A DNA stretch of 64,000 nt from contig JADFXM010000003.1 in NCBI GenBank assembly GCA_015233565.1, positions 62,001-126,000 on the forward strand, in the 5' to 3' direction. The notes beneath the pieces were generated by a model that worked only from the letters and a program-made list of their open reading frames with translations, did no database searches and was not told where the DNA came from. This DNA comes from Candidatus Rifleibacteriota bacterium. GTDB lineage: Bacteria; Muiribacteriota; Ozemobacteria; Ozemobacterales; Ozemobacteraceae. This document shows positions 38,614 through 46,154 of this stretch, in pieces. The number at the start of each line of letters is the position of its first letter. The first letter of the stretch is position 1. A program made the translations under genes and the position numbers.

Positions 38614-39132
38614 TCACTGCTCATTTGAGAAAAGAGTCGTAAGAGGTATGTCCAATTTGTCTCCAATTTTCAGCGGCCAGTTGTTTGTCGTTCCCGCCGG
38701 CATTTCAAGAGCAAATTGAGCCAAATTTTTGGCATAATAGCGTGGTAACTCTGAATCGTTTCTTTTTCCGCCGGGTTGCATGTCAGGGATGATTTCAATT
38801 ATCCTCAGATCGGGGGAAAATAGTATCAAATCAAGAGGAATGAAGGTGTTCTTCATCCAGAAAACCATCGGTTGTGGCAGATTGTACACGAATAACATCC
38901 CTTCATTCTTTTCAAGAGATGTTCTGAACATTAGACCTTTTTGTTTTTCTGCAGAAGTTCTGACAATGAGAAGTTTCACTGGCTGTGTGGCTAAAGTACC
39001 CTGTACATAATCACCAATCTGCGGAGAATCGCTCGATTGAGCCATGCACGAAAGATTATTACAAATTAAAATGACAATCAGAAAAATCAAACATTTTTTG
39101 ATGCTATTTGGTATTTTTTGTTCAATTGCCAC
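38614..39132 (-). CDS. DUF192-family lipoprotein
   Basis: A 172-residue protein with a signal peptide ending in a possible lipobox (NLSC near residue 29) and a DUF192 domain recognised by KGLMFRTSL, MVFWMKNTFIPLDLIL and FALEMPAG. The biochemical role of the family is not established. The start is taken as GTG 39132 with GAGGAAG four bases ahead. This overlaps the 3' end of ptsI by 46 bases; a TTG at 39090 is an alternative but would remove the positive charges expected before the signal-peptide core. Confidence 0.82.
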   Translation of the reverse strand: MAIEQKIPNSIKKCLIFLIVILICNNLSCMAQSSDSPQIGDYVQGTLATQPVKLLIVRTSAEKQKGLMFRTSLEKNEGMLFVYNLPQPMVFWMKNTFIPLDLILFSPDLRIIEIIPDMQPGGKRNDSELPRYYAKNLAQFALEMPAGTTNNWPLKIGDKLDIPLTTLFSNEQ

Positions 39133-40841
39133 AGAGCTTCCTCGACTTCTTCAGATGTACTCATTTCAAGTAGTTTGCTTATTTCATCTTTAATTTCAGA
39201 GATCGAAATTTTACGAATGATGTTTTTTATTTTTGGAATGCAAATGGAATTCATTGAAAGTTCTTTTAACCCTAGCCCCAATAAAAGAATTGTGAAGAAA
39301 GGATCTCCTGCTAGTTCACCGCAAATACTCACGGTTTTTAAATGCTTTTCGCCGCTTTGTACAACCAGGCTGATCAGTTTTAATACTGCTGGGTTCAATG
39401 GTTGATATAAGTGTGATACTTTGGAATTAGTCCGGTCTACTGCAAGAGTGTATTGGACAAGGTCATTAGATCCGATGGATAAGAAATCCACTTGTTGTGC
39501 AATTTTATCAGCAAGAAGAGCCGAAGATGGAACTTCGATCATTACTCCAAATTTTATTTGTTCTGGAATTTCTACTTTTTCATTTTTTAATTCTTCAATC
39601 AGTTTGCCAAGAAATTCTTTTGTCTTTCTTAATTCGCTAATTCCGGAAATCATCGGAATAAGTACTTTCACTTGTCCCGGCTTTGCTTTTGAGCTTACTT
39701 TAATTATAGCTCGGAGTTGGGTTCTGAACACATCCGGTCGGTCGAGGGAAAGCCGGATGGCTCGCCAACCGAGCTCAGGATTCTTTTCCAAAGGATGTTT
39801 TAACAATTGAGAAAGCTTATCCCCACCTAAGTCAATGGTTCTTAATACTATTTCCTTATCACCCATTCGTTCAATGACTGACCAATAAAGGTTTATCAAT
39901 TCTTTTTCAGTTGGAAATCTTTTCCGAATCAAATATGTAAATTCAGTTCTGTACAGACCTATTCCGTCTGCCTGGTTTGTTAATACCGAATCAACATCCT
40001 GAATTTGACCTATGTTTGCAAGAAGTTTTATTCTGACTCCATCTTTTGTGATCGAAAGAGAAGGAGCAATGTTTTTTAAATCAATCTTTTCAGCTAAAAA
40101 GGCTTCGAAATAAACTTTACATTCATTGATTTGTGCTGTAGTAGGGTTGGAAATAATAAACCCCGAGTTTCCGTCAAGTATTATCGTTTTTCCATGTACA
40201 ACACTTTGCAAGAGATTTTTTACCTGAACAAGGGCAGGAATGCCTAAAGAACGAGCCAAAATAGCCGCATGTGAAGAAGTGGTTCCTTCTTCTGTTGCAA
40301 TTCCCAATATCATTGAAGTATCAAAGCCTGCAATGTCAGCTGCTGTAATATCTTCAGCAACGAGAATTACTTTCTCGTCCGGTTTGATTTTCAAGGGGGA
40401 AGCATTTTCATCCTGACAATTCGAAAGAATTCTCCGCCCAATGTCCATAATATCAATCGCTTTTGCTTGGAACTGGGGATCCGGGAGGCTTTTGAAAAAT
40501 TCGCTGTAATCTCGCGTAACGCTTGAAACAATAGCCTCGACATTCTGACGACGTTCACGGATTCTTTTGAGAACTTCTTTTTTTAGATCGGGATCATCCA
40601 CTAATGTTAAATGGGCATGGAAAATATTTGCTATTTCAAGGCTACTTTTAATTTGGGGAAGCTGAGATAATTGATTGATTTCATCATGGGCAAGCTGAAT
40701 AGCCTGCTGAAATCTCTGAACCTCATTCTCTACTTCATTTTCCAAAATAGTACGAACCGCTACATTTTCCAATCGAAAATGTTTAAGGCAAAAAACCCTT
40801 CCCAACGCAATTCCCGGGGAAATCGCCGAACCCTTTAACAT
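39087..40841 (-). CDS. ptsI: phosphoenolpyruvate-protein phosphotransferase (enzyme I)
   Basis: A 584-residue enzyme I, which takes phosphate from PEP and passes it to HPr. The phospho-accepting histidine is in GTTSSHAAILARS near residue 190. The PEP-binding barrel shows GIGLYRTEF, the RTIDLGGDK motif and SIGSNDLVQYTLA near the C-terminus. Length is normal and there is no GAF domain, so it is not PtsP. HPr and EII genes are not adjacent; in many non-fermenting lineages enzyme I serves regulation rather than sugar import. AAGGTG precedes the ATG. The DUF192 gene overlaps its end. Confidence 0.95.
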   Translation of the reverse strand: MLKGSAISPGIALGRVFCLKHFRLENVAVRTILENEVENEVQRFQQAIQLAHDEINQLSQLPQIKSSLEIANIFHAHLTLVDDPDLKKEVLKRIRERRQNVEAIVSSVTRDYSEFFKSLPDPQFQAKAIDIMDIGRRILSNCQDENASPLKIKPDEKVILVAEDITAADIAGFDTSMILGIATEEGTTSSHAAILARSLGIPALVQVKNLLQSVVHGKTIILDGNSGFIISNPTTAQINECKVYFEAFLAEKIDLKNIAPSLSITKDGVRIKLLANIGQIQDVDSVLTNQADGIGLYRTEFTYLIRKRFPTEKELINLYWSVIERMGDKEIVLRTIDLGGDKLSQLLKHPLEKNPELGWRAIRLSLDRPDVFRTQLRAIIKVSSKAKPGQVKVLIPMISGISELRKTKEFLGKLIEELKNEKVEIPEQIKFGVMIEVPSSALLADKIAQQVDFLSIGSNDLVQYTLAVDRTNSKVSHLYQPLNPAVLKLISLVVQSGEKHLKTVSICGELAGDPFFTILLLGLGLKELSMNSICIPKIKNIIRKISISEIKDEISKLLEMSTSEEVEEALWQLNKKYQIASKNV

Positions 40842-40869
40842 TCATACACCTTGAAAAAATTTACCAAAC

Positions 40870-40899
40870 ATCTTATCATGAATATTCCTTTTCGATCAA
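40870..40899 (-). promoter_or_regulatory. possible promoter for ptsI
   Basis: On the minus strand TTGATC (40894-40899) and TAAGAT (40870-40875) are 18 bases apart, a fair sigma-70-type match, about 30 bases ahead of the ptsI start. The region is AT-rich, so chance matches are likely. Confidence 0.3.
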
Positions 40900-40911
40900 G
40901 TAAAAATGACA

Positions 40912-40943
40912 GCTAATTTTTCCCCCCTGAAATTAGCAGGAGG
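40912..40943 (+). promoter_or_regulatory. hairpin abutting the surE ribosome-binding site
   Basis: A perfect 8-bp stem (40912-40919 with 40930-40937) holds a loop containing six cytosines. The AGGAGG ribosome-binding site starts at the very next base (40938-40943). The C-rich loop could compete for the G-rich site, so translational control is conceivable. Confidence 0.45.
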
Positions 40944-40949
40944 CACTAG

Positions 40950-41708
40950 ATGCGAATTTTGATAAGTAATGATGATGGAATAAATGCTAAAGGTCTTATC
41001 ACTCTTGCGGAGACTGTAATCCCACTAGGCGAAGTATGGATTGTTGCTCCTAATACTGAAAGGAGTGCCTGTAGTCATTCATTGGTTCTTGACCAGCCTA
41101 TTAGGATTAAACAGGTTGATTTTCCCGTTAAAGTCACGAAGGCTTTTTCATTAAATGGAACCCCCGCAGATTGCATAAAGATTTCCTTGGCAGAAATTCT
41201 TGATTTCAGACCAGATATGATTTTGTCGGGAATCAATCGAGGTGCAAATCTTTCAGTTGATGTTTTTTATTCCGGTACCATTGCTGCAGCTGTAGAGGGC
41301 GCTTTTCATGGAATCCCTTCCATGGCATTTTCCCTGGCGAGTTTTGACCCGGAAGGAGATTACATGCAAACGTCAAGTTGGATCAGAACTCTTGTAGAAA
41401 AAACTTTCCATGCCCCCCCACCCGAGGGTGTAATTTTAAATGTGAATTTTCCCGGAATCTCCGCAGAAAAGTTCAAAGGGCTGAAAGTGACCCGCCTCGC
41501 AAAAGTAGAACCACACGAACGTTTCCATAGGCGACTTGATCCAAAGGGACACGTTTATTTCTGGCGATCAGTGGAAATGAAGCCGTCTAATGACGATCTG
41601 AAAGAAGATTTCACTGCTATTCAAAATGGATTTATTTCTCTTTCCCCTCTAAAAGCTGAATTTACTGATTTTTCAATTTTAGAAGATTTAAGGAGGAAAT
41701 ACGAGTGA
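40950..41708 (+). CDS. surE: 5'/3'-nucleotidase SurE
   Basis: A 252-residue SurE phosphatase, which removes phosphate from 5'- and 3'-nucleotides and short polyphosphates. The N-terminal ISNDDGINAKG contains the metal-binding Asp-Asp pair near residues 8-9. The family motifs SGINRGAN and SGTIAAAVEG are intact. AGGAGG precedes the ATG, behind a small hairpin. Its stop overlaps the next gene's GTG start by four bases (GTGA), so surE, the nitrilase gene and birA form one coupled operon. Confidence 0.95.
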   Translation: MRILISNDDGINAKGLITLAETVIPLGEVWIVAPNTERSACSHSLVLDQPIRIKQVDFPVKVTKAFSLNGTPADCIKISLAEILDFRPDMILSGINRGANLSVDVFYSGTIAAAVEGAFHGIPSMAFSLASFDPEGDYMQTSSWIRTLVEKTFHAPPPEGVILNVNFPGISAEKFKGLKVTRLAKVEPHERFHRRLDPKGHVYFWRSVEMKPSNDDLKEDFTAIQNGFISLSPLKAEFTDFSILEDLRRKYE

Positions 41709-42514
41709 GTTTTATAGAGCAACTCCCGTCTAAATTATCGGTTTGTGTTTTTCAAATGGATGTCAAGAAAGACTCTGTTAATGAAAATTTATCGGAATTT
41801 AAAAGATTATGCTCAGAGTCCATGAAATTCAACCCCAACATTATTATTGCTCCAGAAATGTGGAGTAGAAGCTTTTGCGGTGAGAAGTTGATAGAAGAAG
41901 CTTGCGCATTTGAAGAACGTATTGCATTTTGCGGAGATCTGGCTAGGGAGAACAAAATGTGGATTGTGGCAGGTTCTCTTCCTGAAAAAACAGCTGATGG
42001 AAAAGTTTACAATACGCTGCCCATTATTTCTCCCACAGGTGAGATGGTCTACAAATTTCGCAAAATGCATATGTTTATCAATTCCTCTGAACCAAAATAC
42101 TTTATTCCAGGTGAAGAAATTCCTCAACCACTTTCAAGCGGTCCCTGGAAAATAGGAGCTGGAATTTGTTTCGATTTAAGATTTCCTGAGGTTTTCAGAA
42201 GACAAGTGTTTGAAGGTGCCAACTTTTTTGTGGTTTGTGCACAATTTCCTGATCCAAGATTGGAACACTTCACGCTCCTTGTAAGAGCTAGGGCACTTGA
42301 AAACCAGGCTTATTTGGTCGCGGCGAATCGCTGTGGAGTGGAAAGCCCACTGACGTTTTCTGGCGGATCGACAGTCATCTCACCCAACGGAAATTCCCTT
42401 GGTTCGCTTGACGAGCGGGAAGGAATTCTTCATTGTGACCTGGAATTCAATGCTCTTGATGAATATCGGAAAAAATCCCCATTTTTGGGGCTTTCTGAGA
42501 AACTGAAACAGTGA
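41705..42514 (+). CDS. carbon-nitrogen hydrolase (nitrilase superfamily, Nit2/YafV-like)
   Basis: A 269-residue hydrolase with the full Glu-Lys-Cys triad: Glu in IIAPEMWS near 53, Lys in FRKMHMF near 119, and the nucleophilic Cys in GICFDLRFPE near 155. The GICxDLRFPE form is typical of the omega-amidase branch, which hydrolyses alpha-ketoglutaramate or alpha-ketosuccinamate and repairs deaminated glutathione, but the substrate is not proven. The start is GTG 41705 within the surE stop; AAGGAGG lies upstream. The end overlaps the birA start in the same GTGA fashion. Confidence 0.9.
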   Translation: MSFIEQLPSKLSVCVFQMDVKKDSVNENLSEFKRLCSESMKFNPNIIIAPEMWSRSFCGEKLIEEACAFEERIAFCGDLARENKMWIVAGSLPEKTADGKVYNTLPIISPTGEMVYKFRKMHMFINSSEPKYFIPGEEIPQPLSSGPWKIGAGICFDLRFPEVFRRQVFEGANFFVVCAQFPDPRLEHFTLLVRARALENQAYLVAANRCGVESPLTFSGGSTVISPNGNSLGSLDEREGILHCDLEFNALDEYRKKSPFLGLSEKLKQ

Positions 42515-43323
42515 ATAACCAAGATTCAACGGGGTTGAGAGGTCTCCAAAAATTCATTTCCAGTATCGAGTGTTTTCGAGATCACTATCTGGAACAAATT
42601 TCAGAAATTGACTCAACAAATTCTGAATTGAAAAGAAGAATAGATGAAGGAGTTTGTCGAAAATTTATTTTAATTGCCGATCACCAAACATCTGGAAGAG
42701 GGCAATTCGGACGTTCATGGTGGGACAACCCCCATGAATGCTTATTATTCTCCTTTCATTGGGATTTAGATCATCAGGAAAGAGATGACTTTCCAATAAC
42801 TCTTCTTACGGGGGTCGCGGTTTGGAAAGCACTAAGAGATTTAACCGGTGATGAGGAAAAAATCTGGCTGAAATGGCCGAATGATATTATGATTGCAGAT
42901 TCCAAGGTTGGAGGAATATTAGTGGAAGGATTCTCCCAAGGATCTGAAATACTAAGGATCGTGATAGGAATTGGAATTAATTTGAATGGAAAAGAAGCTC
43001 TTCTGCCAGATGGAGAGAAAAGAGTTGCAGTTTCTTCCTTCTTCCCGAAAATAAAAATATTGGATTCATTTAAGGCAATTCTGGCGCATTGGGGGCATCT
43101 CTGGAAATTTCGAAGCGAAAAGTCCGCTTTAAAAGAACTTTGTGAAGAAGCGGCAAAACCTTTTTGGAAAAAAAAAGTTAAAATTTGGGAAAACTCTTCA
43201 GCATTTTTCTTTGAAGGTTTCCCTGAAAAACTTACTGAAGATGGTGAATTGATAATTCGATTGAACGATGGATCTGAAAGGAAAATTAATTCTTTAAATC
43301 GAATTAAATTGATTTCTCCTTAA
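42511..43323 (+). CDS. birA: biotin-[acetyl-CoA-carboxylase] ligase
   Basis: A 270-residue biotin protein ligase that attaches biotin to carboxylase carrier domains. IDSTNSELK, the biotinyl-adenylate loop GRGQFGRSWW, KWPNDIMI and KVGGILVEG are all present, followed by a small C-terminal SH3-like domain. There is no N-terminal helix-turn-helix domain, so unlike E. coli BirA it is probably only an enzyme and not a repressor. The start is GTG 42511, overlapping the nitrilase stop. A strong terminator ends the operon directly after it. Confidence 0.92.
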   Translation: MNNQDSTGLRGLQKFISSIECFRDHYLEQISEIDSTNSELKRRIDEGVCRKFILIADHQTSGRGQFGRSWWDNPHECLLFSFHWDLDHQERDDFPITLLTGVAVWKALRDLTGDEEKIWLKWPNDIMIADSKVGGILVEGFSQGSEILRIVIGIGINLNGKEALLPDGEKRVAVSSFFPKIKILDSFKAILAHWGHLWKFRSEKSALKELCEEAAKPFWKKKVKIWENSSAFFFEGFPEKLTEDGELIIRLNDGSERKINSLNRIKLISP

Positions 43324-43326
43324 ATC

Positions 43327-43362
43327 AAAAACGAGCCCTTCATCGCGAAGGGCTCGTTTTAA
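43327..43362 (+). terminator. bidirectional Rho-independent terminator between birA and the Ser/Asn-rich protein gene
   Basis: A perfect 14-bp stem (43328-43341 with 43347-43360) with a 5-base loop has an A-run on its left and a T-run on its right, so it can stop transcription from both converging genes. Confidence 0.93.
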
Positions 43363-43371
43363 ATTATCAGT

Positions 43372-45849
43372 TCAGCTTGCGTTAACTGGGAAAGAAACTT
43401 TGTAAGAAAAACTTTTCCCGCTGTTGTCTCCGTAAATCCAGATGTAGGCTTCAGCTGTTGGGTTTGCGAACTTATGGCGAAATGAATCACTAACTAATGT
43501 TTTGGCCGAGACGGTAATCTTTTCTTTTCCATCGAAAACGATAATGTTGATTGCCTCAGGTTTTATATCTTTTGCAATGCTAAGGGAAAAGGAGACATCT
43601 GAGTTTGCGGTAACAGGTGAGGCGGTTGGATACGAGTCATTTATAAAATCAAACGTTTGTCCATTCGGATCAGAAGGACATTTCATAATTAAATTTAAGA
43701 GACAGCTCTTTTCATTTTCATTAGACTTCGTTGGATTGCTATTTTGGCTGGTTGTAACCTGTCCTTGGGCATTTGCAGCTTGAATAGTATTTGCTTTCTC
43801 ATTACCATCAGGCAGATTGACATCATTGTTTGGAGAATCGGAAGTACTATCCGAATTCGCTGGGGAGTTGGCTCCTAAGGAGGTGTAATTTTCTCCGCTG
43901 GAGATGTTTGAATTTCCAGAGGATCCTGAATTACTTCCTGAATTAACTGAAAGTTGAGTTGACATTCCTGAAGATGATGGTGAGTCTCCACCGCTTTGGG
44001 AGCTGGAAGATCCGCTGTTTCCACTATTTGCGCTTCCATTGTTTCCGAAATTTTGGGTTCTTTGGTCGCCAGCGCTATTCCTATTTCCAGGGTTATTTGT
44101 TCCTCGATTGCTTTGTGCACCGGTAAAGTTAGAATTTGCCTCATTTGAAGAATTGCTGTTTCCTGTGGTGTTACTGTAACCTGCGTTACTGCCGTCACTT
44201 GAGCTCCCCTGCGAATCATTAGAGCTTCTGCCAACTGTGTTGGCATATGCAGGGTGGTTGCCTAAAGCTGAAGAATGGCGATTATTAACTGCATTGTTAC
44301 CTTGCCGAGTTGCAGAATTACCGGTCGGGTTTTGTCCGTTTCCAGTTGATATCGCTCCGCTTATTGTCGTGGGATTTGCCGGATCATTATACAGGTCGGA
44401 AAAGTTGGATTCATTGGATTGTGAAGAACTTATGGTTGGATAAGAAGTCGATTTGGTGGAGATAGGTCTAGAGGTCGAAGGTGACATCGAAGGGTTTGAG
44501 TTGCTTAAAGACCCTGAATTGGAGTTGTTTCCGGAATTTCCAGTGCCTTGCGAGTTAGAGCCGCTTTGAGAAGTGGAATTTCCATCTGAATTGCCGGAAC
44601 CATCAGAATTCATGGCGCCATCACTGCCTCTGGATTGGTTACTTTGAATTGTTTGATTTCTAAAATTCATTTTATAAACTGGGACACGAACACTCATTAC
44701 TTCTTGCATATCTTTGGTATTGGGGTCCGGATAGTATGCTTTGACCCAATATTTATCATCAGATGGAGTTCGGTAGACGTGAAAAAAATTTCTTTGAAAC
44801 GGAATGTTCTCCTGAGGATCATTGGGGTCGACAAACGTCACGCGTATTTTATCCTGGTCAAGTGCTGGTTGGGGTTCAAATGAAAAGCGAACGCGAGTTT
44901 GTTCTGGAACTGCTGTAGCAATTCTGGAAAGAGCCTCGGGAGGGACGGTGTTTACAACGTCTGAAGGGCTGAAACTTGTTGGGATAGGGGGTTGCTCAGA
45001 ATCGGACAGTGGATCTCTTATAGTTAAAGTTAGAAGGGGATCAGGCAATTTGATCGGGGCTGCATCCACACCTTTAGTTGGAGGGGCTTGGACCACGGGA
45101 GCTGGTGGTGCTGCAGGAGTGGCCGGAGCTGGATTTGTTACAGGTGTTGGTTGGTTGGAAGCCGTTGTTGGATTTGCTGGCGGTACTGCCGGGGTAGTGG
45201 GGGCAGGAGCTTGAGGAGTTGCTGCAGGGGTTGTTGGGGCTGGGGCCTCGGGATTATTTGCGGTTGGATTCGCTGGAGTCGAGGGTGTTGTGGGAACAGT
45301 AGGGGTAGAAGGAGCAGCAGGAGCAGGTGTGGAAGGAGTATCTGTGGGTTTGGGGTTATTACTTCCATTGAAATTAAGTTCCCCTTGCTGATAACTCTGT
45401 CTTACTTCCTCGGGTTTACCGTCTGGTCCGATTTTCCAGCTTTTGGACCAGGACCACGCCCATGCTGAACCGCTTGTTCCGGATATTTTGCTGGCAGCAT
45501 CATTAAGAAAGCCATCCACAAAACCTTCATGACTTGTACCTGATTTTCCCTTATCGATACCTGAATTAGAAACCACCTTACCATCGACTGTTGTGGCGCC
45601 AGTGGATTTGATTACCTTATCAATTTTGTCATATCCTGAATCGTTTCCAGTTGGTGTTCCTGGGCTTATTACTCCTCCGGAGGTTGGCGCGTCGCTAGGT
45701 GTGGTGCCGGAATTGGTTGATGTCCATGTGCCGCTAAAACCTGCGTTTGGGTCTTCCCAGGGTTTGGGAGTGTCTTCTGCAAAAATTACCCCCATAGAGA
45801 ACAAAAAAACTAGCAAAAAAGACCACCTCAATAATTTTCTCCCCAACAT
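43372..45849 (-). CDS. large secreted low-complexity protein (Pro/Ala/Thr and Ser/Asn/Gly tracts)
   Basis: An 825-residue protein with a signal peptide (LLVFLFSMGVIFA). An N-terminal part (to about 145) precedes a Pro/Ala/Thr-rich stretch (about 150-255). A non-repetitive domain (about 265-390, containing RVRFSFEPQP and FVDPNDPQENIPF) comes next, then about 300 residues dominated by Ser, Asn, Gly and Gln. The C-terminal domain (about 705-825) looks beta-rich with a predicted Ig-like fold. I recognise no family. The layout suggests an exported structural, matrix or adhesive protein. The start is ATG 45849 with AAAGGCGG upstream; an earlier in-frame start adds a lysine-rich leader. It converges on birA across the shared terminator. 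Confidence 0.82.
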   Translation of the reverse strand: MLGRKLLRWSFLLVFLFSMGVIFAEDTPKPWEDPNAGFSGTWTSTNSGTTPSDAPTSGGVISPGTPTGNDSGYDKIDKVIKSTGATTVDGKVVSNSGIDKGKSGTSHEGFVDGFLNDAASKISGTSGSAWAWSWSKSWKIGPDGKPEEVRQSYQQGELNFNGSNNPKPTDTPSTPAPAAPSTPTVPTTPSTPANPTANNPEAPAPTTPAATPQAPAPTTPAVPPANPTTASNQPTPVTNPAPATPAAPPAPVVQAPPTKGVDAAPIKLPDPLLTLTIRDPLSDSEQPPIPTSFSPSDVVNTVPPEALSRIATAVPEQTRVRFSFEPQPALDQDKIRVTFVDPNDPQENIPFQRNFFHVYRTPSDDKYWVKAYYPDPNTKDMQEVMSVRVPVYKMNFRNQTIQSNQSRGSDGAMNSDGSGNSDGNSTSQSGSNSQGTGNSGNNSNSGSLSNSNPSMSPSTSRPISTKSTSYPTISSSQSNESNFSDLYNDPANPTTISGAISTGNGQNPTGNSATRQGNNAVNNRHSSALGNHPAYANTVGRSSNDSQGSSSDGSNAGYSNTTGNSNSSNEANSNFTGAQSNRGTNNPGNRNSAGDQRTQNFGNNGSANSGNSGSSSSQSGGDSPSSSGMSTQLSVNSGSNSGSSGNSNISSGENYTSLGANSPANSDSTSDSPNNDVNLPDGNEKANTIQAANAQGQVTTSQNSNPTKSNENEKSCLLNLIMKCPSDPNGQTFDFINDSYPTASPVTANSDVSFSLSIAKDIKPEAINIIVFDGKEKITVSAKTLVSDSFRHKFANPTAEAYIWIYGDNSGKSFSYKVSFPVNAS

Positions 45850-46154
45850 TTTTTGGTACCGCCTTTCTTTTTTTTTACTCTTTAACAATAATTATACCAA
45901 AATTAATTTATCATTGCTCTTATCTCGTTGCAATGGATAATGAAAAGACTCTGTAGTCCGAGTTTTTTCAAATTCTTCAAACGAACTAATCAGAGTCTAA
46001 AAAAAGGAAAAAAAATAATTGAAAAATTTAAACTCTTTTTTCCTTGAAATAGAATTGTGTGTGTGCTATTTTTTAGTCCTCTTTTTCGAGGAAAATTTTA
46101 CCAAATTTTTTTTCGATTGTTTAATTAGAACCGAAACCCAGTGTGGGAGTGGAT
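45850..46154. other. divergent intergenic region
   Basis: It lies between the secreted low-complexity protein gene and the coiled-coil gene and must serve both promoters. An 8-bp inverted repeat (45946-45953 with 45991-45998, AGACTCTG and its complement) with an A-run after it, and a small TCCTC/GAGGA hairpin near 46076-46094, are the only structures seen. Confidence 0.45.

Noticed and set aside
44822..45214. 130-codon plus-strand frame opposite the Pro/Ala/Thr tract
   Set aside because: Its Gly/Val/Ala composition is just the complement of Pro/Thr/Ala codons; no start signal is seen.
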